Source of the DNA: Endocalyx cinctus
Taxonomy: Eukaryota > Ascomycota > Sordariomycetes > Amphisphaeriales > Apiosporaceae
Direction: 5' to 3'
NCBI GenBank assembly: GCA_001600455.1
Contig: BCKC01000005.1
Span: forward strand, 1,860,001 to 1,924,000
DNA length: 64,000 nucleotides
The position numbers and the translations under genes are program-made. Below, piece by piece: positions 35,170 to 47,304 of the stretch. Each line of letters starts with the position of its first letter. Positions within the stretch are counted from its first letter, which is position 1. The notes under the pieces are model-generated. The model ran no database searches, had not been told where the DNA came from, and was given only the letters and a program-made list of their open reading frames with translations.

Positions 35170-37014
35170 ATGTCTAACTCAACAGTCGGAGCGATCTATC
35201 AACAGATCATCTTGGATGTTATCGAAGCTTCGCGCGTAGATTTCGAGGAAGGAGGTGTCGATGAGAATGTCCTTGAAGAACTAAAGAAGGTGAGCAAATT
35301 ACCTGATTTTTGTTTTTTTTGTTTTCTTCTTTCTGTCGTCAGAATCCAATGCCACGCGTCCATCGTCATCTTAATATATTCATCAATCCATCAAATAAAC
35401 AACGTTGCTTCCCTTGTACTGGACGATGAAAGACAATCATAGTTGGCTTGAACTATGCTTTCTATGTCTTTACCCTTTTCTTTTTTTTCGAATCGATGTT
35501 GTTCGGTTTGCGTTGCTTTTTTTTTTCCTCTTGTATTTCTCTCCTTATATTTTTATGACTTCAGCCAAGGGTAGTGAGAACTGGCGACTTTGGTGAGGGG
35601 GCGGGTGGCACTATTTGGGCCTTTTATGCCCTTTGCCACTCCCCTAAGCTGCGCTGACTCATAATTTATTGATTGGCTGGAGATTTCTTTCACGTGCTCC
35701 TTCCCATCCACCATCCACCATTCAGCGCCTATTCCTAACTCATATTTGTATTACCTCAAAATATACCCCTACATTAAATTCATTTATTGCCCTTTTTTTC
35801 CCAATAGGCATCAGCGTAGCCCTATTTTTTTTAAGCGATGCTGTCATAATCTTAATATTTATAATCGATCTGTTCTTAAATATGTACAAAAATTGATACA
35901 AATGACTAATACTTTTGATTTCAGGGCTGGCAAAAGAAGCTATCTCAACAGCAGTTAGCCACTTTTCCGTGGGATCCTAAATCTGAACCCACCCCTACCC
36001 CTGCGCCTCCGGCCGCACAGCCGGCTGCTCCGGTCAATCCTGTTGAGCAACCCCAACCTACCACCAATGGAACCACTTATGCACCGCCTCAGGCCGGCGG
36101 TCTTGCGATGCCGCCCTCTTCGGCTCAGTCGGCCCCAGAGCCCACGGTCAAGCCCGAGCCCGGCGTCAAAATAGAACCTGGACTCGAGTCTGCGCCAACA
36201 CTTCCTCATCACCAGCCCGGCAACGATATCGTGCAGCAACGTGTTATCGCCAATTTGCAAAATCAATATGGAGACAGGGCCGCCGCTTCGATCAACAAGC
36301 TAAGAGAGCAGCCGCCCAATGGTGCCCAGCCACAAAACCAGCAGAGACCTGGTAATCAACCTATACCCCACGGATATCCCGCGCAATACCAAGGCAATCC
36401 TCAACAACAGCAGCGCCCGCCTATGCCCAACGGTCAACGACCTAATCCCTCCCAGGTTGACGGATCATTTGATGACGGAAAGCATGAGGCCGTGCTCATG
36501 CGACAGAGCTCCGCCGGTGACCACACCGAGATGGGACGAGTGGAGATCGACAACTTGCTTCGCGCTCAGATTGCAGCCAATGCGAAGGCCATGGAAGGCG
36601 GTGGGTTTATGGTACCGCTTAAGCGCGTGGATAAGGGCAAAGCTGTCGTCGGTCGTCAGGTTGCTGGCCCCTCCACGGATGGCCCTGGTCGATTTGACGG
36701 TATGGATGATGACTCGAAATCTGAGGAAGATGATGAGGATGCAATCAACTCTGATCTTGACGACCCCGATGATAATATCGACGATAATGACGACGACGAT
36801 GACGCCGGCCAGATCATGCTATGTATGTATGACAAGGTCCAGCGTGTCAAGAACAAGTGGTATGTTTGCTGTGATAAGTACTTTTTGAAATTTTTCATTT
36901 TTCATATATGCTAAATGACTGTTGAATAGGAAGTGCGTTCTCAAGGACGGCGTACTTAACGTGAATGGAAAAGACTACGTATTCCACAAGGCAACCGGTG
37001 AATACGAATGGTAG
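35170..37014 (+). CDS. TFIIA large subunit (TOA1/TFIIA-alpha-beta)
   Basis: General RNA polymerase II factor that stabilises TBP on promoters. Exons are 35170-35289, 35925-36859 and 36930-37014 (1140 nt, 379 aa), all GT-AG. The N-terminus (IYQQIILDVIEASRVDFEEGGVDENVLEELKK, then GWQKKLSQQQLATFPWD) is the conserved four-helix-bundle part. Residues about 55-245 are a Pro/Gln-rich disordered linker. An acidic stretch of Asp/Glu (about 290-340) precedes the C-terminal beta-barrel part with MLCMYDKVQRVKNKWKCVLKDGVLNVNGKDYVFHKATGEYEW, matching the family C-terminus closely. Intron 1, at 635 bp, is far larger than any other intron in the window. The last exon is only 85 nt; without it the protein would end in intron sequence. 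Confidence 0.95.
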
Positions 37015-38015
37015 AAATCGACGACGTCTCGACTTTCCATACCCAGATACGTTGTGTAGGTCTGTAAAGGATTTCTGTTCACTCCCCTTTCGAAAGACAG
37101 GGGCTCTAACCTGGAAATACCTTCTGAACTAAGGATTGCAAACATGGAAAACTAAGGAGTTTCGGTGTTGGTGGGTTACGGATTACTTCTACTTAGAAAG
37201 AACAACTTCTATTTCATGGAATCACCTAGTTCGTCCCTTTTTCTGACGTTGATTATTCACCAACTACGCATTGCGACTTTTCGATATGCGCTGTTCCCTT
37301 AACTGGGATTTTTTTCAATCTTCGTCTCTTCATGTCAAGTCTCATCAATGTATTTTAGTCTCCATTTTCCTCTATGGACTAAAAGATGACGTCGCCGCAC
37401 GTGGAAATTGCTACTTGGGCGATGGTATACAGGTAGTCGGTATTGTACAGCGGCTGCTGCCTGACATGAAAAGGGGTTTAGCATGCGTAGGTAGTTTCCA
37501 GTTGTATCAATAATAAAACGGCTATTTCCTTTAAAACGAGAAAAACCTTTTGTGGTAGCGATCGTCTCGGTCATTTCGGTCTTACGAGAGGTAATCTGTA
37601 GAGCTGAGCTGACCGGTTGGATGTCTTACCTCAACCATAATACGCATTCACACCTAATCACGATAATTTACGGAGAATAACTACCAGTTATCCTCTCGAA
37701 TCGAAGCCATTGGTTGCTAAGTTAGGCAAATGAGGCTCTGCATTCCTTGGTACACGTGTTAATCTGACCGTGCTAGCTAGCGCTTACTTCTTATAATCAA
37801 ATTGTGAGATGAGTAGGCAGATATTACATGATGTAAGAAGGAGGAAAGAAAAAAAAATAAAGAGAGAGAAGGCCAATAAACCGGTAGCCCGGTAGAAAAA
37901 CTGAGTACCAAGAAACAATAAAAAACAATATATTGATATCCGCACGTCAATATCTTCGGGGTTTGAAAAAAAGGGGGAGATGAGTAGTAAGGAGGAGTAG
38001 GGCTTTGCTTTGCCT

Positions 38016-38017
<2 letters not shown>

Positions 38018-38048
<31 letters not shown>
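38018..38048 (+). repeat. (TC)n microsatellite
   Basis: About 15 dinucleotide units, followed by further pyrimidine-rich sequence. Confidence 0.9.
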
Positions 38049-38050
<2 letters not shown>

Positions 38051-38257
38051 TTTCTCCTCTTCACTTGGAACAGATTTCTTCCCACTGCTCCTTCCCACCC
38101 CCTTCGTCTCGTCTTGCCTAAAGTACATGCATGCATGAATGTTCGTGTTAGAAAAAAACAAAACAAAAGAACTCGGTTTTATTAGTTTCCCAAGCTTTTT
38201 TTTCGGTGTGAGTAGTAATATTAGATATTGATCATATAACGCGAGCGAGGAAAGGAT

Positions 38258-38291
38258 GGGTGGTGGGGGGTAGGGAGGAGGTTGGGTTGGG
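38258..38291 (+). other. G-rich tract, possible G-quadruplex
   Basis: Five G-runs of three or more (38258-60, 38265-70, 38273-75, 38284-86, 38289-91) separated by 2-8 nt. Confidence 0.45.
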
Positions 38292-39528
38292 TTTATCCGA
38301 GAGAAGACAAAACAAAAATTGCTACCAGCGTCGGAAACCCCGCGAAGAGGACACACAAAAGATATTTACGGCCTTTCTAGTAACATCATCGTGAACAGAT
38401 ACGACGGTAGCATGGTGGTTATACCAAAAACAGATCCTTACACACGAATCATGACGTCGATCTTAGTACTTGTAAAAATCTGCCTGCCTCCTCGTAGCCA
38501 TGGTCTTTCCCGGCAGGAAGAAAGGGGGTGGGGGCAAAGGACGGGATCCGATCAAAGTAGAACTATCATGCCATATCACGTTTCTATTTATTTACTTTGG
38601 ACTGTTTGGTACCGAGGTGAGAGGGAACGAGCAGGCAAATCATCGAGAGGCAAGCCCTGCCGGCTTGTCTGCCTCGTTCCCTCGAGGTAGACAGGCCATT
38701 AAAGGCCTCAGCCCCTGCTACGCTCAAATATGTATGACTACAGCCTGCTTCCCTACTGCTTACCCAGCGTTCCAATGAACTGGAACGGCGACGGGTACCC
38801 GTCGGTCGGTGAGTCAAATAACAAAGTAAAATAGATCAAAAGGCGTATCGCGAGGCTCCAAGTGTCCGGGACGTTGGTTGCGTCAATATCTACAATGGTG
38901 TGTACACATCGTTATACGCTTACCCGCCCTCGGTCCCATGTTTCGGGGAGTTAGGAGGAGGTGAAAGGACAGGGATGCGGCATTCGGGTCAGGATGGAAC
39001 CCGACGGATCATGCTCTGAAGAGGAAGAGAAAAGAGGACGAAGGAGGGGGGGACAATCACAAGAAAGAAAGAAAAGAAAGAAAAAGAACGCCTACCGGGG
39101 TGGCATTTCGCGTAAGTAATTTCCCGGGGGGATGGCAGCAAACCGGGTCCTGTTCCTAGTGAACACATGTGCGTGGTGGTGTGAAGCACAAAGTACAACG
39201 GTCCTCTGTGCGTGAAGTACTCAGCATCGTGTCATTGTCAAATGAGCAAGGATGAGTATCCTCCGGAATTTTGAATGAGAAGCGCGATAACAGGGCGAAT
39301 TACATTACACAGAAAAGACTTGGGAGAGAAAAAAAGATAAATAAATAAAACGTAGTGGAGGGTGAGAAACGTTTCTCTACGTGGTACAGCGGGTGGGGCG
39401 TTCTTGTCTCCAGTTCTTTGTTGGTGGGGAAAGCGCTTGACCCAGTTCCGAATTTTGGGAACGGATGGATATGTTGTTGGTGAATACTCTATATAGTACA
39501 GAGTACAGAGTACAGATAGAGACAGTTG

Positions 39529-39532
<4 letters not shown>

Positions 39533-39559
<27 letters not shown>
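39533..39559 (+). repeat. T27 homopolymer
   Basis: Uninterrupted run of 27 T, the same length as the run next to the assembly gap at 58884. Copy number in such tracts is unreliable. Confidence 0.85.
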
Positions 39560-39563
<4 letters not shown>

Positions 39564-40384
39564 GTTTCTTTCTTATACCCTGAAGTGAACTGGGATGTTT
39601 ATTATGATGAGTTGTTTCATTACCTTGTGATGCGCGAGAAAAAAAAAATAGAATTGGTAAATAAATAAATAAAAAAGTCCAGGGTAGAAGAGGCTCAGCT
39701 CGCCTCGCTGCTACAGGATGACGGAATTCATATCACCGGGGAATTTGGTAAGATGATCCAGAGAATTTTCAAAAGTTCATTCGGCGTAAGATTTGAGTAA
39801 CATTATCAAGTAGGATCCTTGAACTTACATAGTTGAATCACCATAATCCCGTGATGGTTGGCTGAAAATCGTCATTAAGGGAACCGACAGTATGGTTCAA
39901 CATGCCAAACAACGATTTAAGGCGGGTAAACCAAGAATCCGGTATTTCGTAAAAGTAAATTTGGAGTTGAGTCCCGAAGTCCTAAGATAAAAAAAACAAA
40001 AAAAAAAAAAAAAAGGTCACGCACATGACGCGTCAGTTCTGCGCTGTATTTCTCGTTTTAATAGAAAAGATACGGGGAAATTTAATATTAGCCTAGGTAT
40101 TTTCTTCTTTGTTTTACGTGTTGGTCAGCAATGGAGCAACAAATGGAGCAACTAGAATGGCCTTTTGAAAAACTTGCCCGCGCAAGTTATCCCACATTGA
40201 CATAATAATGTCAGGATATAGATTAAAGTGAATAATATTACGTGTATCCTAATCCACGATTAAAGATTAAAACGTTTCAAAAGGACAAGATGTGGGAAGA
40301 CTCAGATGATGTTTCGATGTGTTGGTTGGGAATGTACAGATAAGATGAGGGTAGGAGACAGGCAGACAGGCAGACAAGTAGACA

Positions 40385-40415
40385 GGGAGGGCAGGAGGGC
40401 TGGAGGGTTGGAGGG
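40385..40415 (+). other. G-rich tract, possible G-quadruplex
   Basis: Five GGG runs (40385-87, 40389-91, 40397-99, 40405-07, 40413-15) with loops of 1-5 nt. They follow GACAGGCA-like repeats from about 40358. Confidence 0.5.
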
Positions 40416-41350
40416 ATAAGATATATCCACTAAAACTAGCGTACACAGTACTTTCTTTTGATTGGAATATGCGCTAGTCTTAATACAGAATAGTATGAAC
40501 CCGACAGTCTGGATAAGCTAATATGTAATATTGGGTCTATTGGGTCTATATCGGATCATTTCCTCAATTTGGAAGTCTGATGTTACTCTGATGCGCGTGC
40601 CGGCAATTCATGCCTTTGGAAATGTGGAATTAATCGTTGATTTTATCTTCTATCCTGCGCGTAATTTCAGACTATCGCTTTTGAGCGGTGTGCATAGCAA
40701 TTATTTTTTAACCTTTGCCGATATGATTGGATCCTCTAAATTTACAGCTTTACTTGATGACTTGGCAATGACCTGATGAGGCCGGAGACGAGACCTCGGG
40801 ATACATCATTACATATCCAACCATGGTATTTACTGGTCTGGTCTGTATTCCATGTGTCATCAAAGGTCCCTTTTTTTTTACTCCTCCGAAACTTAGCTTG
40901 GGAAATGATGTGACGATCATATCCAGGGCATGTAGTATATGAAAAAAAAAAAAAAAAAGAAGATTGATTTCCTAAAAAAGAGCACGCACATAATATACTA
41001 CTTACTAGCTTTACCAATCCTCTTGCTTATCCGGTATTTGTGTCCGAACACCTCAGCTTGAAACGAAATTGATATACTATGTATTGGATAATGTATTTTC
41101 GTATCCTCTCTCGGTAACGAGGATAAACATCAGGGTTACATGACACAGATAACAGGATTATGTTTCAAGTGAATAGGTATTAGAAGTATCCTAGCGTAAC
41201 AAGATGGCGTAGGGTGTGCCACGAGGTTCTCCATCGCCCATCAATCATCTGACCGACTACATGAGTAAATTTGGGTTCCAAGGTTGTTACCTCTGTACAT
41301 CTAATGCCATTGCTATGTAGTATGTTACAGTATAGAATACTACTAAAGTA

Positions 41351-41360
41351 TACCTAGGTA
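41351..41360. repeat. TACCTAGGTA palindrome
   Basis: A perfect 10-bp palindrome, also found at 22678-22687 and 45203-45212. Confidence 0.6.
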
Positions 41361-41541
41361 GAATGGATACGGACAACCTTTCCCGAGGTGATCTCTCGCA
41401 TTAGCCGAGACAATCCCTGTCATTTCTGGCAAGCTAAATTTATGTTCGCCAAGCATGGGATCGTTTTGAGATCGGAGGAGGGGGATTTTAATCATTCGCA
41501 ACTTATACTACAAAGCGTATAGGTGATATGGCAGATTTAAG

Positions 41542-41546
<5 letters not shown>

Positions 41547-41604
<58 letters not shown>
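41547..41604 (+). repeat. (AG)n microsatellite
   Basis: About 29 uninterrupted AG units. Confidence 0.92.
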
Positions 41605-41609
<5 letters not shown>

Positions 41610-44600
41610 TTAGTATAGATACAATACTTCCACGATTTTCCTACCTCTCCCTCTCCCCCCGAATAATTCTATATCGGTCGTCTTTGACACGGGTCGCCGC
41701 AGACCTCAATAATGATAATTCCTGCGAGATTTACATCTGCGAATTTCTGCAGGTACCAGCTAACGGAATGAGACGTAGGGGTTGACGAGCCGAGAGACAA
41801 AAATACGCCGCGCCGTCATGGCCCTGCCCAACATGAGCCCGAGCGCATCTGATGCTGCATTGATCCGTCGTCACACAAATCTCCCTCGCCTAGGATCCAA
41901 TGAGAAAATAATGTTCTTTTCATTTTTCAGGAATGAAAGATAAATAAATAAATAAACTTGAAATTTCTACTGGGTAGCATTCGGAAATGAAGCTAATTCG
42001 TGATATTCGATAAAAGAAAATAATAATGATAATGATAATAAAAGGAGAAGCCAATGGATCTGCAAAATGTCTTAACTGTAGTATAGGTACTTTTTTTTTT
42101 CTGTCTTGTTGATCTTACTACACTTCCAGGTTAATCCTGCTAATCTAAAAATGACTACCAGGGATAGGGTAGGGGTATGAGGTGTAAAAAGGCAAGGAGA
42201 GAAAGTGCCAGTATGCCAATGAGCGTACTGTATCCCCAAGTTGCATGGTGATCAGGTGAGCAAGGTGATGCTGCGGTCCATTCTTGTCCGCGGGTATCAC
42301 CTGCTTTTGGGCATCTTCATAAGTCGTGCGGCAAATCCTTCGTCTTAATTAATCGCGTAGTCAGATACTGTGTAGCGTAGAGAGAAGATTTTTAGGTTTA
42401 TATGTATAGTACAGCTTGAAGCAAACCTGGTCCCTGTTTGGCTACTTTTTGATCAGCATAGAAGCGGGGTACCGACCAGGGGGGTTACCGGAGCATTGGG
42501 AGATCAACTTGGCTGGCTATTTGTTGTTGTTTGAGGATGGAGTTGCTACGTTAATAATAACGGTCCCCCAATACTTCTGTAGCCAGTAGCTGCCGTTAGA
42601 TAGGGCCTACATGGTACTTCTATCAGTAAGATCGTCCGTGTACCTGTACTTGTATACGAGAAAGGTCGATATGTACATCTATACGTAGCGATTGAACTAA
42701 GTTTTTCTTGATCCATGGTCACATCCATTTTGTAACCAGATCCTCCTTAAATATACAAGGATTTCCAATCAGAGAATATTAAAGAGTATCATCTATTTGA
42801 GCTCGGAGAAATAGTAGTGACCCGTATCATCATCCATCGACGCCAACGGTCGTTGAATCTACATATGTATGCAGGTAGGTACTAACACTCCTAATTACTA
42901 AGGACCACGTTAGTCAATTTTCTCCCCATTCGCATATAAACCCCCAATAGGGGGTCATGCCAAGCTTATGTAGTTTGGTAGGGCAGCGCAACTGACCTCA
43001 TGTGGAATCGATCGGAATGCTGACTCCAACTGCGAGATAAGAGTTGAGTGTTAACATCGTGGCAACTGAAGTTGAAATAACAACGGCTCGGTGGATATTT
43101 CAGTCCCACCCAAAAAAAAGAGACAAGTCACGATGTTCCACAGCCGGTGGGCTATAGCGAATAACGTGAGATTTGAGGCATTCCAATCAACTATATGGCG
43201 TGCTAAGTGAAGTCGTATTTCTATACTAGGCGCATTGGATACTCAAGACTGTTATCCCACTTTAAAAATAGGTGCCTTCCGCCGTTAAACACGTTTCAGA
43301 TAGGTTATTTTCCCACGCGACTTATTGTCAATTGCTTCTCAATCTTCGTCAGCTTTTCTAACCCTTTTTAACAAAAAGAAAATTGGTATCGGCTGAGATG
43401 AAGAAAAAAAGAGGGGGAAGGTGTGGGCGTATGTACGTAAAGAAACAGTGTAAAGAAGGAGGAGAGGGAGGGAGTTTCCTTTTTGGAATGCTTACACAGC
43501 TTGGAAGCTAGCTTACGTTCGAATTAACGAATATCGTCAATCTAATGGTGAGTTGGTTTGATACAGGGAAAAAACAGATTACTCATAGTGTTGTGTATAT
43601 GCCATGCTGACTAGTTAAGTGGCGATACCGATGAGATCTCGAACCGAGTTCTAACAAGAGTGTCTAAGATCGGTTTAGGTTCAGTTTAGGGTAAAGAGGA
43701 CATATTCGGCACATAGAAGATATGCTGATGGAAGTATTGGTTAGGTGGGTCACGCTGCAGGAGTACAACAAAGACAAGTAGACACTGGGTTCCGAATGTC
43801 CTAGGATCTCCCCTCAACACATGGTCCCAGGAGAAAGGATAGTACCAATAACGGCTCTTCCCGATCCTGTCCTAGCTTGTGTGACAAGTACTGTGACATA
43901 CACTACATGTTCACCCACGGCGCTAGTATAGAAGCATTAGCCTCTTGTCAAGTTAAGTGGTACCGAGAGATTCTCCTAGCAAACGATTTGCGCCGACGTA
44001 GGGCTACCGTCAGCTAAGCCACTAGTCCAAGTCATACTCCTGCTGTTTGCTCGTGTTCCGCATCAACTTTTATGATGTATCATTCTCCTGGCGTGCCGAA
44101 GCGGTCACCTCATGATCAAGTTATTGAGGTAATATATCAAGTTGTTGGTGTTGTCCAATATGAAAAAACCTACCCTCTATCCGTACGCTCGGGAACACAG
44201 CCTCCTGATAATTGGTCGGGTAGACGAAGATTTACATTTCGAATGAATAGATCATCTTTCATATTTTGTTTCAAAAAATCATGGTTCATGGAGACTATTC
44301 AGGCAATATCAACTCTCTGATTTTAGTAATATATAATCCACCTTGCTTCCTCATGCAAGATCCTGGACAATTCTGGAGATAGGAAGGTTATGGTACAGGT
44401 AGACAGACTTAGATGGTATCCCATTTATCTTATCCAAACACCTGCCGTTGGTTTCAGATGAACAGAATTGTATTATTTCTTTCCGTTAACCATATATTCT
44501 CATAGACCGGTTCATACGGGAAATGTACTAATACATTGTTCTTCAAGTGTTGGTAGTACCAACTGCGGGATGCACCCCTCGGTCGGGATAGAATCCTATG

Positions 44601-45920
44601 TTATTCATTGCCAAGTTCTCTAGCAAGCAACTTTCTTGTTGGCCAGTTCGGCCGGGAGTTATCATCATGAACCATAAATTTGGGTATGATTGTAAATACA
44701 CAAAATAAACAAAAAAACCTTGTCATTTTTTTTTTCAACCGGCTGACGTGTAAGGATAAAAAAAAAAGATCATGCTTGACCGTAAAATGATACAGGGAAT
44801 AAAGGAACAATAATACATGCACACATACATCCACCCACCACACATTCATTAACATGATATATCCTAACCTAATTCATGCACATACATATAAACAAAAACG
44901 ATATATGATAAAATGAGAAGATAAAATGCTAAGGAAAATCTTAATATTCAAATTAATTGCATAACCTGGTCCTATATGTTCGAACACATTAATTTGAACT
45001 ACACCACACGTATATCAACATATCAACTTACTTTACGTATACTTAACAGTATTGGCCCGGAATAAACTGAAATCGTTTAATAATCATGTTTAATAATAAC
45101 TTGGAACCATGTCTAGTATACTAACCTGGATATAGTATCTCATTATGTGCCTGTTCAGCCAGAACATCCAAATGTCAGCCTAGGAGTAGTTGGTAGTATA
45201 GCTACCTAGGTAGTATGGTATACCGTAGGATCTACGCAAGCAAGTGTACGTATCTACTTGATGTATGTAAATATGTATGTATGGTATGCAGGTAAATTAA
45301 GAAAAAAAGAATGTCAATGGTTTAATCCTTCGGTACTTAAGTAAGTACCTTTCTAGGGTCCGCTAGATAAGTACATAATGGTACCTAATACCTTCTAAAT
45401 GTTCCCTGTCGTTATTCTTCTCCACTGCGAGCCCTAGCGTATTTTTATGGCTGCAGGGCCACCCGCCCCCGCTACACCAAAGCGCTAGTTACTTACAGTA
45501 CTTTCAATTCACACGTCACACTAAATCGTTGCCCCACGCCAACTTTCTCCCTCTTTTATATTTTTTTTTTTTGTTTTATTTTATTTTTTCCCATCTCTTC
45601 AGCTTAAAAGTCCATAAGAATCCCACGTATAATTTCTCTCATGTTACCTTCCTTGGATTCTTGTTCATGCTTCTCTCTCTATCGTATATATCTTATATAC
45701 CCTTTCGCATACGACTGGATAGTTAGAACAGCTCTCGAACATTCCAATTGGACTACTTATGAACCTTTGCGAAAACCATCCACTACTTCATACCCCTTAC
45801 TTAAGACTACGACGACATGATGTCTATTCGCTAAAGTCCATACCTTTCCCACGCTCGTTTTCGTTTTCATAATACATAAAACTTCTCTTTTAGTTTTAAG
45901 CTGCTTATCCTTTTGACAAG

Positions 45921-47304
45921 ATGGCGTCAAGCTCGGGCAGTCATTATGTCCAGTAAGTCAAGTCCATACCTGCCAAAAAAAAAAAAAAAGTATTGCGCGC
46001 GGCTTGTTTCTATATGCTGACCTCTAATTTTACACTTCTTTCTCATATAGACCACCCCAAAGCTTCGAGATGTCGCGGTCTGCCGGCGACCAACATTTTC
46101 CCGGTTTCACCTTAGAGCATGGTCGCTGGTACAATACATGGCGGCCCCAAAAATACTTATTCCCCGCCGACCAGGTATGCCACACTTCGAGCTTCACCTA
46201 TTGTGCCATTTGTGCTGAAATTTTCTCAATTAGGAAGAGATGGACAGACTGGATATATTCCACAAGTTTTTCTCCGTTGCTAGATGCGACAATCCCTATG
46301 GGGGCCTTTACGAGAGACGAGTTCCAGAACACCCTTATATCTTGGATCTTGGCTGTGGCACCGGTATTTGGGCAATCGACGTCGCCGAGTAAGTCAATAC
46401 CACTAAAACCCCTCGGCAACTTGAATTATGGAATACCCTAACCGTTTGTGTAGTCACCTTAACCAGAGAGTCTCTGTTTTGGGCTGGGATATATCCTTCA
46501 TACAGCCAAGAGAGTATGTTCCACCCTCGCATCAAATTAGTTCTTCTTATTTTACTAAATCAATACAGAATCCCGCCAGGTGTGAGATTTGATCAACGTG
46601 ATGTCGAGGAGCCTTGGATTGGTGTTGAGGAGAATTCCTTTGACCTGATCCGCATGGGCTTGATGGCAGGTGCCATTGAGAGTTGGCAACACATGTATAC
46701 TCAAATATTTCGGTATGTATTCTACCTAGTTAAAAACAAAAGTGTATATCCCATCCATCGAGCTACTAATTGGCGTAGCCACCTGAAACCCGGTACAGGT
46801 ACTTTGGAGCACGTAGAGATCGACTTCACCCCACTATGTGCAGATGGAGAGCTCCCTCCTAATTCTAAATTGCGCCAATGGTCTAACGAATTTACGGAAG
46901 CCATGGCTCGAGCGGGCAGGCGTATAACCGCGGACCCTAACACCGTGAACAAGCTTCAAGATCTTGGTTACGTTGATGTGGAGCAGAAAACGATACGGGT
47001 ACCATACAATTCTTGGCCCGAGAATGAACAGCAGAAAGAAATAGGAAAATGGTTTAACCTTGCCATGACCCAGGGCATGCACGGCTTGTCTGTAGCCCCA
47101 ATGACGAAGTTTTGTCACATGAGCCGCCAAAATATTGACACCATTGTTAATGAGGCGATGCGGGAAATGTGTAACAGGACGATCAAATCTTATTGCATAT
47201 TGTCAGCCAACCTAAAGCACATTTCTATATACACCTTAGGCTAACCGTATAATAGGTACATTTGGACTGCACGACGCCCCCCTCATCCTGCCCAACGTAT
47301 ATGA
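45921..47304 (+). CDS. LaeA-like SAM-dependent methyltransferase
   Basis: Family members include LaeA, the velvet-complex regulator of secondary metabolism, and many paralogues of unknown substrate. Seven exons were inferred: 45921-45952, 46051-46174, 46234-46388, 46454-46513, 46569-46712, 46779-47201 and 47256-47304 (987 nt, 328 aa). All junctions are GT-AG, in phase, with CTAAC/CTAAT-like branch sites. Motifs: [15 protein letters not shown] then [20 protein letters not shown] motif [18 protein letters not shown] (about 88-104), [41 protein letters not shown], and a C-terminus read as [18 protein letters not shown]. These follow LaeA-type proteins closely along the length. The last intron has a weak GTCAGC donor but restores the conserved tail. 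LaeA itself has a longer N-terminus, so this is probably a LaeA-like paralogue. No biosynthetic gene is visible within the window on either side. Confidence 0.88.

Larger units (their letters stand above)
37015..45920. other. 8.9-kb gene-poor stretch rich in simple repeats
   Basis: No supportable gene. It contains CT and GA microsatellites, a T27 tract, two G-rich runs with potential to form quadruplexes, AATA/AAT repeats near 41940 and 42020, and two exact TACCTAGGTA palindromes (41351, 45203). Frames reported across purine tracts, such as the one at 41528, are repeat artefacts. The right end must include the promoter of the LaeA-like gene. Confidence 0.6.

Noticed and set aside
41528..41785. 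Frame encoding Arg-Glu repeats
   Set aside because: Translation of the AG microsatellite. The frames across 58868-59222 are the same artefact over the gap.
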